A stretch of 64,000 nt of DNA from Aliiglaciecola sp. M165 (GCF_007197995.1 NZ_VKKH01000006.1:248001-312000), one strand, 5' to 3'. Counted from the stretch's first letter, positions 1 through 8,688 are shown. Translations and numbers: made by a program. The notes: generated by a model from the letters alone, not told the origin.

Positions 1-102
1 CAATTCTGGATTGTATTGGTCAGAATATTCAACAGGTTTACCCAGTGACAGGGCGGAAAGCGGATCATTTTTTGAGAAAGTTTTACTCAAATCTTTTGTC
101 AT
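1..102 (-). CDS. queF: NADPH-dependent 7-cyano-7-deazaguanine reductase, 5' end only
   Basis: Only the first 34 codons are in the window; the gene runs off its left edge. The ATG lies at 102-100 on the minus strand. The visible protein has the N-terminal signature of the long (YqcD-type) QueF: a short polar lead, then LSLGKPVEYSDQYNPEL, close to the conserved LTLGKST-Y-D-Y start of the enterobacterial enzyme. QueF reduces preQ0 to preQ1 in queuosine tRNA modification in the cytoplasm. The catalytic Cys and Asp lie outside the window and cannot be checked. It is divergent from syd, an arrangement known in other marine gammaproteobacteria, which supports the call. Confidence 0.82.
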   Translation of the reverse strand, partial: MTKDLSKTFSKNDPLSALSLGKPVEYSDQYNPEL

Positions 103-156
103 TTATGGTTCTCAATCGATAAACTACAGGATATCAATAAATGAAGAGTGTAGCGC

Positions 157-702
157 GTGGAAATAGATTCGGCACTAGAAAGATTTGTATCAGAGTATGT
201 GAAGGTGCACCAAGAGCAGCAGATCCCCTTGGTCAATCAATTCGACAGCGCTTGGGTGTCGCCTTGCAGTGAATACCAGGGCGAGCAGGATGAGTGGGTG
301 CCCTGGTTACCAGTAAAACAAAATAATGAATGTCACTTTGACGATTTTGAAAATGCACTAGATATTAAAATGAATCCTGAATTAGCAAGATTCTTTACCT
401 GTTACTTCAGTGACAACCTCAATGCACACACCAAGCGAGGGGATCTTCAGCTTCTAATGCCTTGGAACAAAGATGATTTTGAACGTTTACAACAAAATCT
501 GATAGCCCATGTGCTGATGAAACGTCGGCTTGGGCAAGACGATACGTTGTTTTTTGCGGTGACAGACGAAGAGGATTTTATTATCAGCGTGCATAATCCC
601 ACGGGCAATGTGGTACTCGAGCAAGTTGGACTGGAGCCCAAAGAAATTTTGGCACAAAGCCTTACTCAATTTGTCTCACAGCTTCGTCCCAAACTGATTT
701 AA
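157..702 (+). CDS. syd: SecY-interacting protein Syd
   Basis: A 181-residue protein of the usual Syd length. It starts at GTG 157, preceded by an AAGAG-like ribosome binding site. Syd is a peripheral cytoplasmic protein that binds SecY at the inner membrane and is thought to act in quality control of the translocon. Family features visible are the N-terminal helix rich in acidic residues, the DSAWVSPC and EWVPW segments near residues 30-50, and the PELARFF-YFSDNL block near residues 75-90. There is no signal peptide or membrane segment. It is divergent from queF and convergent with the next gene, from which it is separated by a short hairpin. Confidence 0.87.
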   Translation: MEIDSALERFVSEYVKVHQEQQIPLVNQFDSAWVSPCSEYQGEQDEWVPWLPVKQNNECHFDDFENALDIKMNPELARFFTCYFSDNLNAHTKRGDLQLLMPWNKDDFERLQQNLIAHVLMKRRLGQDDTLFFAVTDEEDFIISVHNPTGNVVLEQVGLEPKEILAQSLTQFVSQLRPKLI

Positions 703-723
703 CCTCTGTTCTGAATAGAGGTT
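701..723. terminator. hairpin between convergent genes
   Basis: Arms AACCTCT (701-707) and AGAGGTT (717-723) pair perfectly around a 9-base loop. The stop codons of syd and of the facing gene lie in the arms. There is no U-tract on either strand, so it is at best a weak bidirectional terminator or mRNA 3'-end hairpin. Confidence 0.4.
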
Positions 724-1027
724 ACTTAGGCTCCTCCTGAATTTGGCCCAATAGAGACGTTAACTGGGACTCTAGCTGACTGACCCGTGTTTCTAAATCG
801 AGGATGCGTTGATGATCCGTGCGATCAACAGGCTGATTAGCTTCTTGCGTTTCGGATAACTTCGGCAGTTGCTCGGGATCCACTTTCCATTTTTGCAAAA
901 CGCTGACGACCAGCGGCAAAGGTAAGGGTCGATTCGCCAATTTTCTAATTAACGCGACGCTGGGTTGTTTTCCTTGCTGGCTCAATTTATTGCACAAGGA
1001 CGCGATGTACGAAGTTTGCTCAGACAT
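722..1027 (-). CDS. small helix-turn-helix/coiled-coil protein, KfrA-N-like
   Basis: About 101 residues from ATG 1027; a GTG four codons upstream is an alternative start. Residues 1-60 read as short helices with the pattern YIASLCNKLSQQGKQPSVAL-RKLAN, which resembles the N-terminal DNA-binding segment of KfrA-type proteins: a domain in which 'GK-PSVA-IR-KL' is followed by a turn. The last 40 residues (ILDLETRVSQLESQLTSLL) form a heptad-patterned coiled coil, suggesting dimerisation. No membrane segment is present. The role is unknown; a DNA-binding or nucleoid-related function is inference from the fold pattern only. It is convergent with syd. Confidence 0.6.
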   Translation of the reverse strand: MSEQTSYIASLCNKLSQQGKQPSVALIRKLANRPLPLPLVVSVLQKWKVDPEQLPKLSETQEANQPVDRTDHQRILDLETRVSQLESQLTSLLGQIQEEPK

Positions 1028-1197
1028 GACGAAAATCACTAACTTTTAGTTAAAGTCCTCATCATAACTCGATTGAATAACAGCTTCATTAAAAAATAAC
1101 GATATAAAACAGATAGTTAAAATTTGGCCTCATACTTGTATTAATTCACGTACATTTTAGTCTTCAACACATTTTTAAAGAATAAAAAGGAACATTG

Positions 1198-1563
1198 ATG
1201 AAAAAATCACTCATTGCCGCTGCCATTATCCTACCAATGACATTAAGTGGATGCGTTATCTCAGTTGGAGGTGACGATGGCGACTATTCATACTCTTCCA
1301 GTTGGGAGAAAAAAGAACGCAAAAACCGCAAAGCCATCGCCAATCTTTCCCCAGATACGTCAGTCAACGCAATCAAAAGAGATATGGGCACACCAGACTT
1401 TAGTGAGTTGCATCAACGTGGTGACGACGAAATCCAAGTCTTGTTTTATCGCACCCAACGAACGGAAGGAGATGGTGTCACCACTAAAGACGAATGCACA
1501 CCATTAGTCTTCAAAAACGGCCAGTTAGTGGGGTGGGGCGATACGGCTTACCAAAATATCTAA
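1198..1563 (+). CDS. DUF3192 family lipoprotein
   Basis: 121 residues, starting at ATG 1198 after an AAAAGGA ribosome binding site; a TTG just upstream is in frame but worse placed. Residues 1-19 are a lipoprotein signal peptide (MKKSLIAAAIILPMTLSGC) with lipobox LSGC, so the mature protein begins at Cys19. No Asp follows the Cys at +2 (it is Val), so outer-membrane sorting is expected. The body carries the DUF3192 pattern: D-SVNAIKRDMGTPDFSE, then VLFYRTQRTEGDGVTTKDECTP, then a short LVFKNGQLVGWG strand. The fold resembles SmpA/OmlA-like small envelope proteins. Function is not established. It overlaps the facing DUF2789 gene by four bases. Confidence 0.8.
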   Translation: MKKSLIAAAIILPMTLSGCVISVGGDDGDYSYSSSWEKKERKNRKAIANLSPDTSVNAIKRDMGTPDFSELHQRGDDEIQVLFYRTQRTEGDGVTTKDECTPLVFKNGQLVGWGDTAYQNI

Positions 1564-1790
1564 CGCAATTGGTTGCTGAGCTGATCTATCAGCTCAGCCC
1601 ATTCAGCATCTTCCAAAATGGAGGTTTCTATAAAACTGGCTTGTGCCTGATCCCAAAAAGGCGCATCTTCTAGCTTTATCTGCGCAGCCAAGCCTCTGTT
1701 TTTTTCGATGAAGTCATCAATTGACTCATCGTCGTTTGGCAAACCTAGCTGCATAAACAAGTCGTTCATCTTCAAATTATCAGCAATCAT
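1560..1790 (-). CDS. DUF2789 family protein
   Basis: A 76-residue acidic helical protein with the family pattern of an N-terminal MNDLFMQLGLPNDDESIDDF, then LEDAPFWDQAQASFI and a C-terminal amphipathic helix. DUF2789 proteins occur widely in gammaproteobacteria, and no function has been assigned. ATG 1790 is the longest start; the internal ATG 1769 (MNDLF) is also plausible because many relatives begin only a few residues before it. The stop overlaps the preceding lipoprotein gene tail to tail. Confidence 0.75.
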   Translation of the reverse strand: MIADNLKMNDLFMQLGLPNDDESIDDFIEKNRGLAAQIKLEDAPFWDQAQASFIETSILEDAEWAELIDQLSNQLR

Positions 1791-1946
1791 TTCACATACA
1801 CTTTTGACATTAAGGTTGATTAAATTATAGCCATAAATTTGCTTGTCACGGTGCCATATGGTGAAATTTCCGTCATACGTTAATGAGGTGTTAACAAATG
1901 TAGGAAATTTAGATAGAGTGAACGTAAATTCCTTTAGAGAAGAACC

Positions 1947-2597
1947 ATGTCAAGCGCTGCTGAAAGCATTAATCCTTTGGAAAACATTAAGGCGATTTAT
2001 TTAACGGCTGAAGATTTAAAGATCGCCGCCTCTATCCTGTATCAGGCATATCACGACGATCCTTTGTTTTTAGATATTTTTGAGGGGGAGCGCGAGGGCT
2101 ATGAGTCACGCTTGCGCGGTGCAATTCGAGAAGAACTGAACGCATTTTGGACAGCAAAACAACCGATGATTGGCTTGTTTGAAGAAGAGCGTTTACTCGC
2201 GGTGGCTTGCCTGATTAGTCCTAACAGTGCGTTTAGTCCTGGACGTTTTTGGCATTGGCGCCTAAAAATGTTGCTTACTGCAGGGTTTTTAGGTACTAAA
2301 CAGATGGTTGAAAAAGAGCAGCGTGTTCGAGAGCACATCCCTCACGAACAATACCATATGCTGTCATTCATTGGTGTTCACCCCGATCATCAACACCGTG
2401 GCCTGGGTCACATGCTTATGAGTGCTATTGACACTGTCATGCTCGAAGAGCAAAAAAGCGAAGGGGTAGGCGTATATGTTACTCTCCCTAAATGCCTATC
2501 ATTTTTTGCCGACGGTGAGTATCAACATGTCGAGGATTTGGAAGTTGCGCACATTACTGGGCAGATAATGTTCAGACCTCGACCAGAAATCCGATGA
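1947..2597 (+). CDS. GNAT family N-acetyltransferase
   Basis: 216 residues. The acetyl-CoA binding motif A is visible as HMLSFIGVHPDHQHRGLGHM near residues 130-150, matching the Q/RxxGxG/A signature (Q-H-R-G-L-G). The N-terminal half holds the usual substrate-side helices and strands (LKIAASILYQAYHDDPLF). The whole protein resembles the ungrouped GNATs of about 210 residues in Alteromonadales. The substrate is not predictable. It stands alone and is followed by its own intrinsic terminator. Confidence 0.82.
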   Translation: MSSAAESINPLENIKAIYLTAEDLKIAASILYQAYHDDPLFLDIFEGEREGYESRLRGAIREELNAFWTAKQPMIGLFEEERLLAVACLISPNSAFSPGRFWHWRLKMLLTAGFLGTKQMVEKEQRVREHIPHEQYHMLSFIGVHPDHQHRGLGHMLMSAIDTVMLEEQKSEGVGVYVTLPKCLSFFADGEYQHVEDLEVAHITGQIMFRPRPEIR

Positions 2598-2618
2598 GTT
2601 GATGTGAAACCTAAAATC

Positions 2619-2647
2619 AAAGCGTGCGAAAAGCGCGCTTTTTTTTG
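2619..2647 (+). terminator. intrinsic terminator of the GNAT gene
   Basis: AAAGCGTGC (2619-2627) pairs with GCGCGCTTT (2633-2641) around GAAAA with one G-U pair, and continues into an uninterrupted T-run to about 2646. Confidence 0.88.
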
Positions 2648-2750
2648 TGCGATATTTCGTACAAGGTTGTAGGTATTAAGTGGAATAAATACCCGTATCA
2701 AGTCTTACTGAATTTGTATCTAATTGATATGTATAGTTAAAATATCAAAA

Positions 2751-2768
2751 TTTAGACTTTAGTCTAAA
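2751..2768. promoter_or_regulatory. perfect dyad upstream of the CsrB-like RNA
   Basis: TTTAGACTTTAGTCTAAA is a perfect inverted repeat: 8-base arms with a 2-base centre. It sits about 65 bases before the predicted RNA start, too short-looped to be a terminator and well placed for an activator or operator. A half-site CTTACA (2771-2776), as in the TGTAAG-N6-CTTACA site bound by GacA/UvrY, follows directly, but its partner half is not convincing. Apart from this dyad and the terminator before it, nothing was recognised in 2648-2832. Confidence 0.4.
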
Positions 2769-2832
2769 GGCTTACAAAAAAAACACATTTTGCCCCCTAG
2801 CGAGAAACTCATTTTCCTATATCTTTAATCAT

Positions 2833-3197
2833 GTCACAGGGAAACACGACGAGTCAGGAAGACTTAAGGACAGCCCGAGGACACCTTCATTGGATGAAGG
2901 CAATGTTCATGAAGAACATTAGATATGGATGAAATAACTAAGGATAGTGCCACGGACGGAAAAGGATGATTTAGGACAATCTTATGGATGGGAAGTGCTG
3001 CAAGTAGGATGGGCAGTGTAAGAAGGATTAATGGAAAGGAACACACCCAGGATGGGTGGCTCACTTAGGATGAGTGAGAATAGAAGGAAAGGGGTGTATA
3101 CGGACGTTGACCGGGATGGTTTTATGGCGATGGATAGCTGAGAGGGATGCTCAAAATTCGATAAAAGCGCGACAGCTTAGCTGTCGCGCTTTTTTTT
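2833..3197 (+). ncRNA. csrB: CsrB-family CsrA-sequestering small RNA
   Basis: No sense-strand reading frame explains this stretch, yet it holds 24 GGA trinucleotides on the plus strand between 2840 and 3147, nine of them in GGATG. Several are displayed in hairpin loops: CCTTCA-TTGGA-TGAAGG (2884-2900), CACCC-AGGAT-GGGTG (3044-3058) and CTCACT/AGTGAG with a TAGGATG loop (3060-3078). This is the defining design of CsrB/CsrC/RsmB RNAs, whose repeated A/CGGAxG loops bind many CsrA dimers and relieve CsrA repression. The 5' end (GTCACAGGGA) resembles the E. coli CsrB start, the length (about 365 nt) matches, and a strong terminator closes it. A TATATC (2818-2823) may be the -10 element. The 5' end is an estimate. 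Confidence 0.88.
3163..3197 (+). terminator. intrinsic terminator of the CsrB-like RNA
   Basis: GCGCGACAGC (3167-3176) pairs perfectly with GCTGTCGCGC (3180-3189) around TTA. AAAA upstream can pair with the T-run at 3190-3197. It is one of the strongest terminators in the window. Confidence 0.95.
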
Positions 3198-3206
3198 GAT
3201 TTAAAT

Positions 3207-3436
3207 AACCCCAATTCTGGATAAGAAATGTCGGAATAGCTTAGTTTTTAAAGCTTTATCAATGACATAGAAGCTATTGTCATTTTTATATTGGTTTTTA
3301 ATAGGTAAGTGCCGTGATTTATTCCCTTATCGAGGCGAGAATTATGTTGTCTAGTCGCTCTAAACGCATAATGAACAACGAAGATAGGGGGATAAATAGC
3401 GGTGCTTACAGGCGTTGCTTATCCGGGATTGGGGTT
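3207..3436. mobile_element. foldback MITE-like element, copy A
   Basis: Terminal inverted repeats AACCCCAATTCTGGATAAG (3207-3225) and CTTATCCGGGATTGGGGTT (3418-3436) match at 17 of 19 positions. Inside, a second imperfect inverted repeat (about 3303-3331 against 3383-3410, cores TTTATTCCCTTATC and GATAGGGGGATAAA) and a short hairpin (3261-3284, AATGACA/TGTCATT) give a long foldback structure. No transposase or other plausible ORF is present. AAAT lies directly outside both ends and could be a 4-bp target duplication. A second element with the same ends is at 17704-17896. The right end carries the stop codon of the adjacent sensor-kinase gene. It is probably a non-autonomous element; mobility itself is inference. 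Confidence 0.6.
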
Positions 3437-6400
3437 AAATACTTATCCATTTTTGCAACCCTTCCTGCAATTCACTGGCAACAATAGGTTTGGTCAGATA
3501 TCCATCCATACCTGCAGCAAAACACTTTTCTTCATCGCCTTTCATTGCATTTGCCGTTAGCGCAACAATAGGAATGTTTGGATCAAAATTGACATCTTGC
3601 GCAGCCCGTATTTTCCGGCTTGCTTCGTACCCATCCATTACTGGCATTTGGCAATCCATTAAAATCAATTTAAATGGGCTGGCAGCGTTGTCTAAAATAT
3701 CGATAGCTTCTAAACCGTTATTGGCCAATTCGATTTGGTACCCCAGGTTTTTAAGCATTTCATAGGCGACGGCTTGATTTATAGGATTGTCTTCAACCAG
3801 CAGAATTCTTGGCATTTTTTGAGTCAAATGAGGCGCCGTATGTCGGGTGATGAGTTCGTGGGTGTGTTGTTTGTATTCCCCCTGTTTTTCACTCTGCTTG
3901 GATAGCAACCCGATTGTAGAAATAAGATCTACGGGTTTTACCGGTTTACTAAAGTAAGCGTTGAAGCCGAGTTCTTCATATTTTTTTGCGTCGCCTTTTT
4001 TCGCATTAGACGTCATCAATATCATTTTTAATTTAGCAAAGTTGTTATCACATTTGATCGCTTTTGCTAGTTCTTCGCCATTGATGCCGGGCATATTGGC
4101 ATCGATAATGGCAAAATCGAAAAACAGATTGTTTTTTGCCCTCTCTCGCAACGCTTTAAGGGCGACTGGTGAGTTTTCTGCTTGCTGCACATTTATGCCC
4201 GTCGACTGAAGAAACGAGGTAATGACATTTCTGCTTGCCAGGCTGTCGTCAACCACCAACACGTTAATACTCTTAAAATCAAAATGTGAGAAATCAAACG
4301 GCTTTTGCCTTGGAAACGTTTGCGCTTCTTCAAATTCAACACTAAACCAGAATTCTGAGCCCTTGCGCCACTCGCTGTTAACACCAATTTCCCCTCCCAT
4401 TAAAGACACCAATTCTCTGGAAATTGATAAACCCAACCCCGTGCCACCAAATTTACGGGTAGTGGATGCGTCGATTTGATTAAATTTCTCGAATAAATGG
4501 TGTTGTTTGTCTGCTGGGATCCCAATGCCTGTGTCCTGAATGCAGAAATACAGTTTTCCGCGTTCTGGGCAACTAACTTTAACGACAACTTCTCCTTGTT
4601 GAGTGAATTTAATTGCATTACTGGTTAGGTTGGTGAGTATTTGCCTGATCCGTCCAGGATCGGCATTAATCCATTGTGGGACATTTTCATTCATAGCAAA
4701 GATCAATTCTAGATTTTTATCCTCGGCTCTTAGGGAAAAGGTTTCGATAAAGTTTCCGAGCATATCATGCAGGTCAAAATCGATGTGTTCTATCTCGAGT
4801 TTTCCTGCCTCTATCTTAGAAAAATCTAGAATGTCATTAATCAATGTGATTAAAGCCTGGCCACTTGCCTGCGCCAGCTCGGCATACCGCAACTGCTCTT
4901 TGTTAAGGGGCGTGTTGAGCAATAAGTCATTCATGCCAATGATGCCGTTGATTGGTGTTCGTATTTCATGGCTCATGTTGGCTAAAAATTCACTTTTAGC
5001 TTGGCTGGCTTCCTTGGCTTTTTCTTCTGCCTCTTTGAGCTCAGTAATATCCTGAAAGGCGCCACGGAGAATTACATCACCATTTGTTTTGTACTCAACG
5101 TTACCAAGAGAGCGTACCCATCTGTGATTATTCTTTGCTGTAATAATGGATAATTGAAACTCAAATGAACTGCCATTTTCGATGGCATTTGCCAGCCCTT
5201 CTTCCACTATAGGTTTTGCCTCTTCGGTATAAAAATTGGTAGCTTGTTCAACATCAATCTCACTGCCGATTGGTAGCTCATGGATTAGATAAACTTCTTG
5301 AGTCCAATATAAGTTATTTTGTTCTACATCGAATTCCCAGCCGCCTAGTTTGGCCATTTTTCCTGTCGCTTCAAGTAAAGAAGCACTTCGGTCTTTTTCA
5401 GCTTCAATACGCTTCATTTCTGAGATGTCACGCGCGACAAACAAAAAGCCTTCTACACTTTGGTCGGGATTTTGGATAGAACTTACACTCAATTGCACGG
5501 GAAATTGTTGGCCGCTTTTGTGTTCAAAAACACTTTCATATTCTTCGATTATTCCCATTTTCGCCGTGTGGGTAATCGATGCCAATCCAGCGGAAATGTC
5601 TGTGCCAGTCTTTTCTGATAGACGCTTTGCATGCTCTTTAAGTGATTGTTGAGTAAAAAATTGCTCTGGCGTTAATTTATTGGCGACATCCTGCTGGTTG
5701 TATCCAAGCAATTGTTCCGCTACGGTATTAAAGGTGATGATACGTCCGCTTAGATCAGTGGAAAGGATGATCTGGTTGGCACTATTTAGAATCGCCTGTT
5801 GCAGATTACTCGATTGCAACAATTGTAATTCGTACTCTTTTTGTTTGGTGATATCACTTTCAACGGCAACGTAACCCTTCAACTTGCCATTTTCATGGAT
5901 AGGAAGGCTATTCATCCTAATCCAATAGGCGTTACCGTGTTTACCGTAGTTAATAATCTCACAGTTAAAAGACTCTTCTGCCAATGCAGCGTCTTTGATT
6001 GCCTGACTTGTTTCTTTGCTAGTGAGCGGCCCACCCAATAGATCATTAGGGTATCGTCCAATTGCCTCATCAAATGAGTAGCCACTGATATTGGTAAAGG
6101 CCCTGTTAACCCAATTGATTTTGCCGTCGTTGTTGAAAATGATTATTGCGTTGTCAGTTTCTTGAACAATTCGAGCTAAAAAAGCATTTTCTGTTTGAGT
6201 ATCTTGCAGCTTATTTTGCGTGGTGAAATGATCAGTTAAGTCATAATTTATACCCATTAACTTATAAGTGTTCTTTCCCTCTTTAATCACCCGGCCATAA
6301 GACTTAATGTATTTCTCTTTTCCCGTTGGGGTGATAATTCTGAATGCGGCTTCATAGGTATCGCCATATCGAGAAACCTGATTTAACTCATTCACCGCCA

Positions 6401-6956
6401 TTTCTTTATCTTCGGGGTGAAGGCATTCAATCCATGAGTTGGCATTACCGGCAAAATCATCTGGTGAGACTTCGTAGAGCCTGAACATTTGCTCGTCCCA
6501 ACTTAAGCTGTCTGTTTCTTGATGGTAATACCAAATTCCTATGCCAGATTGAATGGCCACTTTATAGCGTTCCATCAGACTATTATTGAGTTGTTCAATT
6601 TCGATGAACTTCTCAGCCTGATTGATCGTCAAAACCCATTGATGATCCGTGTCGTTGGACATGGCGGTCACCATCAGAGTGACCGGCATTTCTGTACCGT
6701 TATGCAAAACTATTTCAAAAGGGTGGCCGTGATTGACCTGCAGTGGGTTGTTTGATGATTCTAGATGTTTTTTAAGTGTTTTTGTGTAGGTTGTCTGGGC
6801 AAATACATCAAACAAGCTAGGCGCTTTTTCAGCCAATTGGTCCAGCGCCAATAATGATTTTGCTGCAACATTGGCATAGCTGATGACCCCTTTTTTATCG
6901 CAGCATAAGGTTGCGACAGGACTGGCATCCAATATGGATGAAAAAGGTTGGGTCAT
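3435..6956 (-). CDS. multi-PAS hybrid sensor histidine kinase with two receiver domains
   Basis: 1173 residues with no clear membrane segment, so probably cytoplasmic. About five PAS/PAC units fill residues 1-640. They are followed by HisKA with the phospho-acceptor His near 663 ([15 protein letters not shown]) and HATPase_c with N box, GIGIP and GTGLGLSIS motifs. Two receiver domains follow, with acidic pocket VDDS near 902 and Asp near 951 (IIDANMPG), then VEDN near 1054 and Asp near 1100 ([11 protein letters not shown]). There is no C-terminal HPt, so a separate phosphotransfer protein is expected. The TAA stop lies in the terminal repeat of the adjacent MITE-like element, but the last residues look like a natural receiver-domain end. 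The gene ends about 240 bases from the CsrB-like RNA. The signal is unknown. Confidence 0.9.
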   Translation of the reverse strand: MTQPFSSILDASPVATLCCDKKGVISYANVAAKSLLALDQLAEKAPSLFDVFAQTTYTKTLKKHLESSNNPLQVNHGHPFEIVLHNGTEMPVTLMVTAMSNDTDHQWVLTINQAEKFIEIEQLNNSLMERYKVAIQSGIGIWYYHQETDSLSWDEQMFRLYEVSPDDFAGNANSWIECLHPEDKEMAVNELNQVSRYGDTYEAAFRIITPTGKEKYIKSYGRVIKEGKNTYKLMGINYDLTDHFTTQNKLQDTQTENAFLARIVQETDNAIIIFNNDGKINWVNRAFTNISGYSFDEAIGRYPNDLLGGPLTSKETSQAIKDAALAEESFNCEIINYGKHGNAYWIRMNSLPIHENGKLKGYVAVESDITKQKEYELQLLQSSNLQQAILNSANQIILSTDLSGRIITFNTVAEQLLGYNQQDVANKLTPEQFFTQQSLKEHAKRLSEKTGTDISAGLASITHTAKMGIIEEYESVFEHKSGQQFPVQLSVSSIQNPDQSVEGFLFVARDISEMKRIEAEKDRSASLLEATGKMAKLGGWEFDVEQNNLYWTQEVYLIHELPIGSEIDVEQATNFYTEEAKPIVEEGLANAIENGSSFEFQLSIITAKNNHRWVRSLGNVEYKTNGDVILRGAFQDITELKEAEEKAKEASQAKSEFLANMSHEIRTPINGIIGMNDLLLNTPLNKEQLRYAELAQASGQALITLINDILDFSKIEAGKLEIEHIDFDLHDMLGNFIETFSLRAEDKNLELIFAMNENVPQWINADPGRIRQILTNLTSNAIKFTQQGEVVVKVSCPERGKLYFCIQDTGIGIPADKQHHLFEKFNQIDASTTRKFGGTGLGLSISRELVSLMGGEIGVNSEWRKGSEFWFSVEFEEAQTFPRQKPFDFSHFDFKSINVLVVDDSLASRNVITSFLQSTGINVQQAENSPVALKALRERAKNNLFFDFAIIDANMPGINGEELAKAIKCDNNFAKLKMILMTSNAKKGDAKKYEELGFNAYFSKPVKPVDLISTIGLLSKQSEKQGEYKQHTHELITRHTAPHLTQKMPRILLVEDNPINQAVAYEMLKNLGYQIELANNGLEAIDILDNAASPFKLILMDCQMPVMDGYEASRKIRAAQDVNFDPNIPIVALTANAMKGDEEKCFAAGMDGYLTKPIVASELQEGLQKWISI

Positions 6957-7068
6957 GGACTCTTTTCCTTTTAAATTTCACTTCGATCAAGAACGTTTTA
7001 ATTAAGCAAGTTGGTATAACGTTCATTTGTTATTTACAATACATCAAATTTTTCAACGAGATCAGCAT

Positions 7069-8001
7069 TTGTCAAACGCGCATGTAAAAGCTCCTCCGTT
7101 TAAGCTGTCGTTTTTTCTCCCTAAGTACTGGCTGGTATGGCTAAGTATTCTCATACTCTACGTTATTTCTTGGTTGCCTTACTTTGTTCAAAAATGGATT
7201 GGTAAAGGTCTTGGCAAATTACTTAGCACCTTTGCAAAAAAAAGAGTGCGTGTCGCAAAGCGTAATCTGGAATTGTGTTTTCCGCAAAAAAATGCCGAAC
7301 AAATTCAAACGCTAGTCAATGCAAATGTTGAACATGCCGGTATGGCTATACTCGAGGCTAGCATGGGATGGTGGTGGCCAGATTGGCGAGTTCGCATGAT
7401 AAGCGAAGTAGAGGGTTACGAGCATGTTGAGGCTATACTTAGAAAAGGCAAGGGCGTGCTCGGTCTTGCAATACACAATATGAATTTGGAATTAGGCTGT
7501 CGTATTGCTGGCTTAGGACACCCATCTGTAGCTTTTTATCGCAAGCACAACAATCCTTTGATGGAATACGTGCAGTATCGTGGCAGGGCGCGCTCTAACA
7601 AATACATGATCCACAAAAGAAATGTAAAAGGGCTAATCCATGCGCTAGATGATAAGGAGGTTTGTTTTTATCTCCCTGATCAAGACTATGGTCGCAACCG
7701 TAGTGAATTTGTTCCTTTTTTTGCTGTCGAAGATGTAGCCACTACCAAAGGAACTTTATTGTTTGCCAAACAGGCGAATTGTGAAACAGTTTTTATTGTC
7801 TCTTTGCGAACTGACAAGGGATATAAAGTTAAATTTGTACCAGGACTTAATCATTTTCCCTCTGGTGACGATAAAAATGATATTGCCCGGGTAAATAAAA
7901 TGGTTGAACAATTGGTTGAGATTGCACCTGAGCAGTATTTATGGATGCATAAACGGTTTAAAACAAGACCTTTTGAGGAGGATCCATCACTTTACGATTA
8001 A
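7069..8001 (+). CDS. LpxL/HtrB-type lipid A acyltransferase
   Basis: About 310 residues from TTG 7069; TTG 7027 would add 14 residues not typical of the family. The single N-terminal membrane helix (near residues 20-40, LVWLSILILYVISWL) anchors it to the inner membrane, with the catalytic domain facing the cytoplasm. The acyltransferase HX4(D/E) motif is seen as AIHNMNLELG. The downstream VAFYRKHNNPLME and FYLPDQDYG blocks match the LpxL/LpxM family. These enzymes transfer a secondary acyl chain from acyl-ACP to Kdo2-lipid A. Which position it acylates cannot be decided from this. It is divergent from the sensor kinase. Confidence 0.87.
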   Translation: MSNAHVKAPPFKLSFFLPKYWLVWLSILILYVISWLPYFVQKWIGKGLGKLLSTFAKKRVRVAKRNLELCFPQKNAEQIQTLVNANVEHAGMAILEASMGWWWPDWRVRMISEVEGYEHVEAILRKGKGVLGLAIHNMNLELGCRIAGLGHPSVAFYRKHNNPLMEYVQYRGRARSNKYMIHKRNVKGLIHALDDKEVCFYLPDQDYGRNRSEFVPFFAVEDVATTKGTLLFAKQANCETVFIVSLRTDKGYKVKFVPGLNHFPSGDDKNDIARVNKMVEQLVEIAPEQYLWMHKRFKTRPFEEDPSLYD

Positions 8002-8079
8002 TTGAAAATGATTATTCGTACAGGAAGGACAGAGTATAAACGCAGTGATTAAGATTAAAGAATTTAGGCCAGTGGGTAA

Positions 8080-8688
8080 ATGAGTAAAGGAACGTCCAAC
8101 TTTTTATTTTGGGCCAGGCATATCGGTTTGGCGTTAGCGCTTATTATCATTGCGGCTATCGTACTCAATCTGCAAAGTTACAATGTTTCTAGTCCTAAAC
8201 CTGAGGGGGAAAGCAAACAAAAAAGCGTTTCTAAGGGAATGACGGAATTTTATGCGGCCTATCGAATGTCATCCACCAAACCGTTTGAAGACGATATTGG
8301 TGACTTTGTTATGGAAGTCAATCCACCAAAAGAACCTTTAGACAGTCGTTTAAAGAAAATGGAAAGTATTCAGAGCAATATTTCGCAGCGCTGGGTAGGC
8401 GAGCATAAATATCGTAGCTTCAGGGCCGGCAGCACCCTTAGAGAAGCGATTACCAGCTTCGCACAATTGGAAGGTATGCAAGTAATATGGGAATTGGATA
8501 AAGACTTCATAATCAAAAATCAATTTCAATTGGATAACACTATCACAGGTTCTATGGCGAAAATTGCTAGTGCCATCGATGGGAGCTTTGAAGGCGAAGT
8601 GATGGCCTTTATTTGTCCAAAACAACGCTCGATGGTAATAACTGAAACGTCGTCCGGCTATCTACGAGAAAACTGCACAAGGCTTTAG
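8080..8688 (+). CDS. TcpQ-domain membrane protein
   Basis: 202 residues. An N-terminal membrane anchor lies at about residues 10-30 (HIGLALALIIIAAIVLNL). A linker of some 70 residues is followed by a C-terminal TcpQ-like domain (about 100-200) with the pattern FRAGSTLREAITSFAQLEGMQVIWELDKDFIIK, similar to the secretin-associated N-domain fold. TcpQ domains occur in pilus biogenesis and secretin partner proteins, but no pilus gene is nearby, so the partner is unknown. Two Cys residues near the C-terminus (ICPK and ENCTRL) could form a disulfide if the domain is periplasmic. It ends with a 4-base tail-to-tail overlap with glnE. Confidence 0.7.
   Translation: MSKGTSNFLFWARHIGLALALIIIAAIVLNLQSYNVSSPKPEGESKQKSVSKGMTEFYAAYRMSSTKPFEDDIGDFVMEVNPPKEPLDSRLKKMESIQSNISQRWVGEHKYRSFRAGSTLREAITSFAQLEGMQVIWELDKDFIIKNQFQLDNTITGSMAKIASAIDGSFEGEVMAFICPKQRSMVITETSSGYLRENCTRL

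Noticed and set aside
2759-2776. Full GacA/UvrY site (TGTAAG-N6-CTTACA) before the CsrB-like RNA
   Set aside because: Only the right half CTTACA matches; the left half TTAGTC is poor, so only the dyad and a half-site are claimed.
2864-3064. 66-codon ORF antisense to the GGA-rich region
   Set aside because: It lies wholly inside the CsrB-like RNA, lacks a ribosome binding site and family likeness, and its low-complexity residues follow from the GGA repeats on the other strand.
5350-5652. 100-codon ORF on the plus strand inside the sensor kinase
   Set aside because: It is an antisense shadow of a well-supported multi-domain gene; no ribosome binding site or domain.
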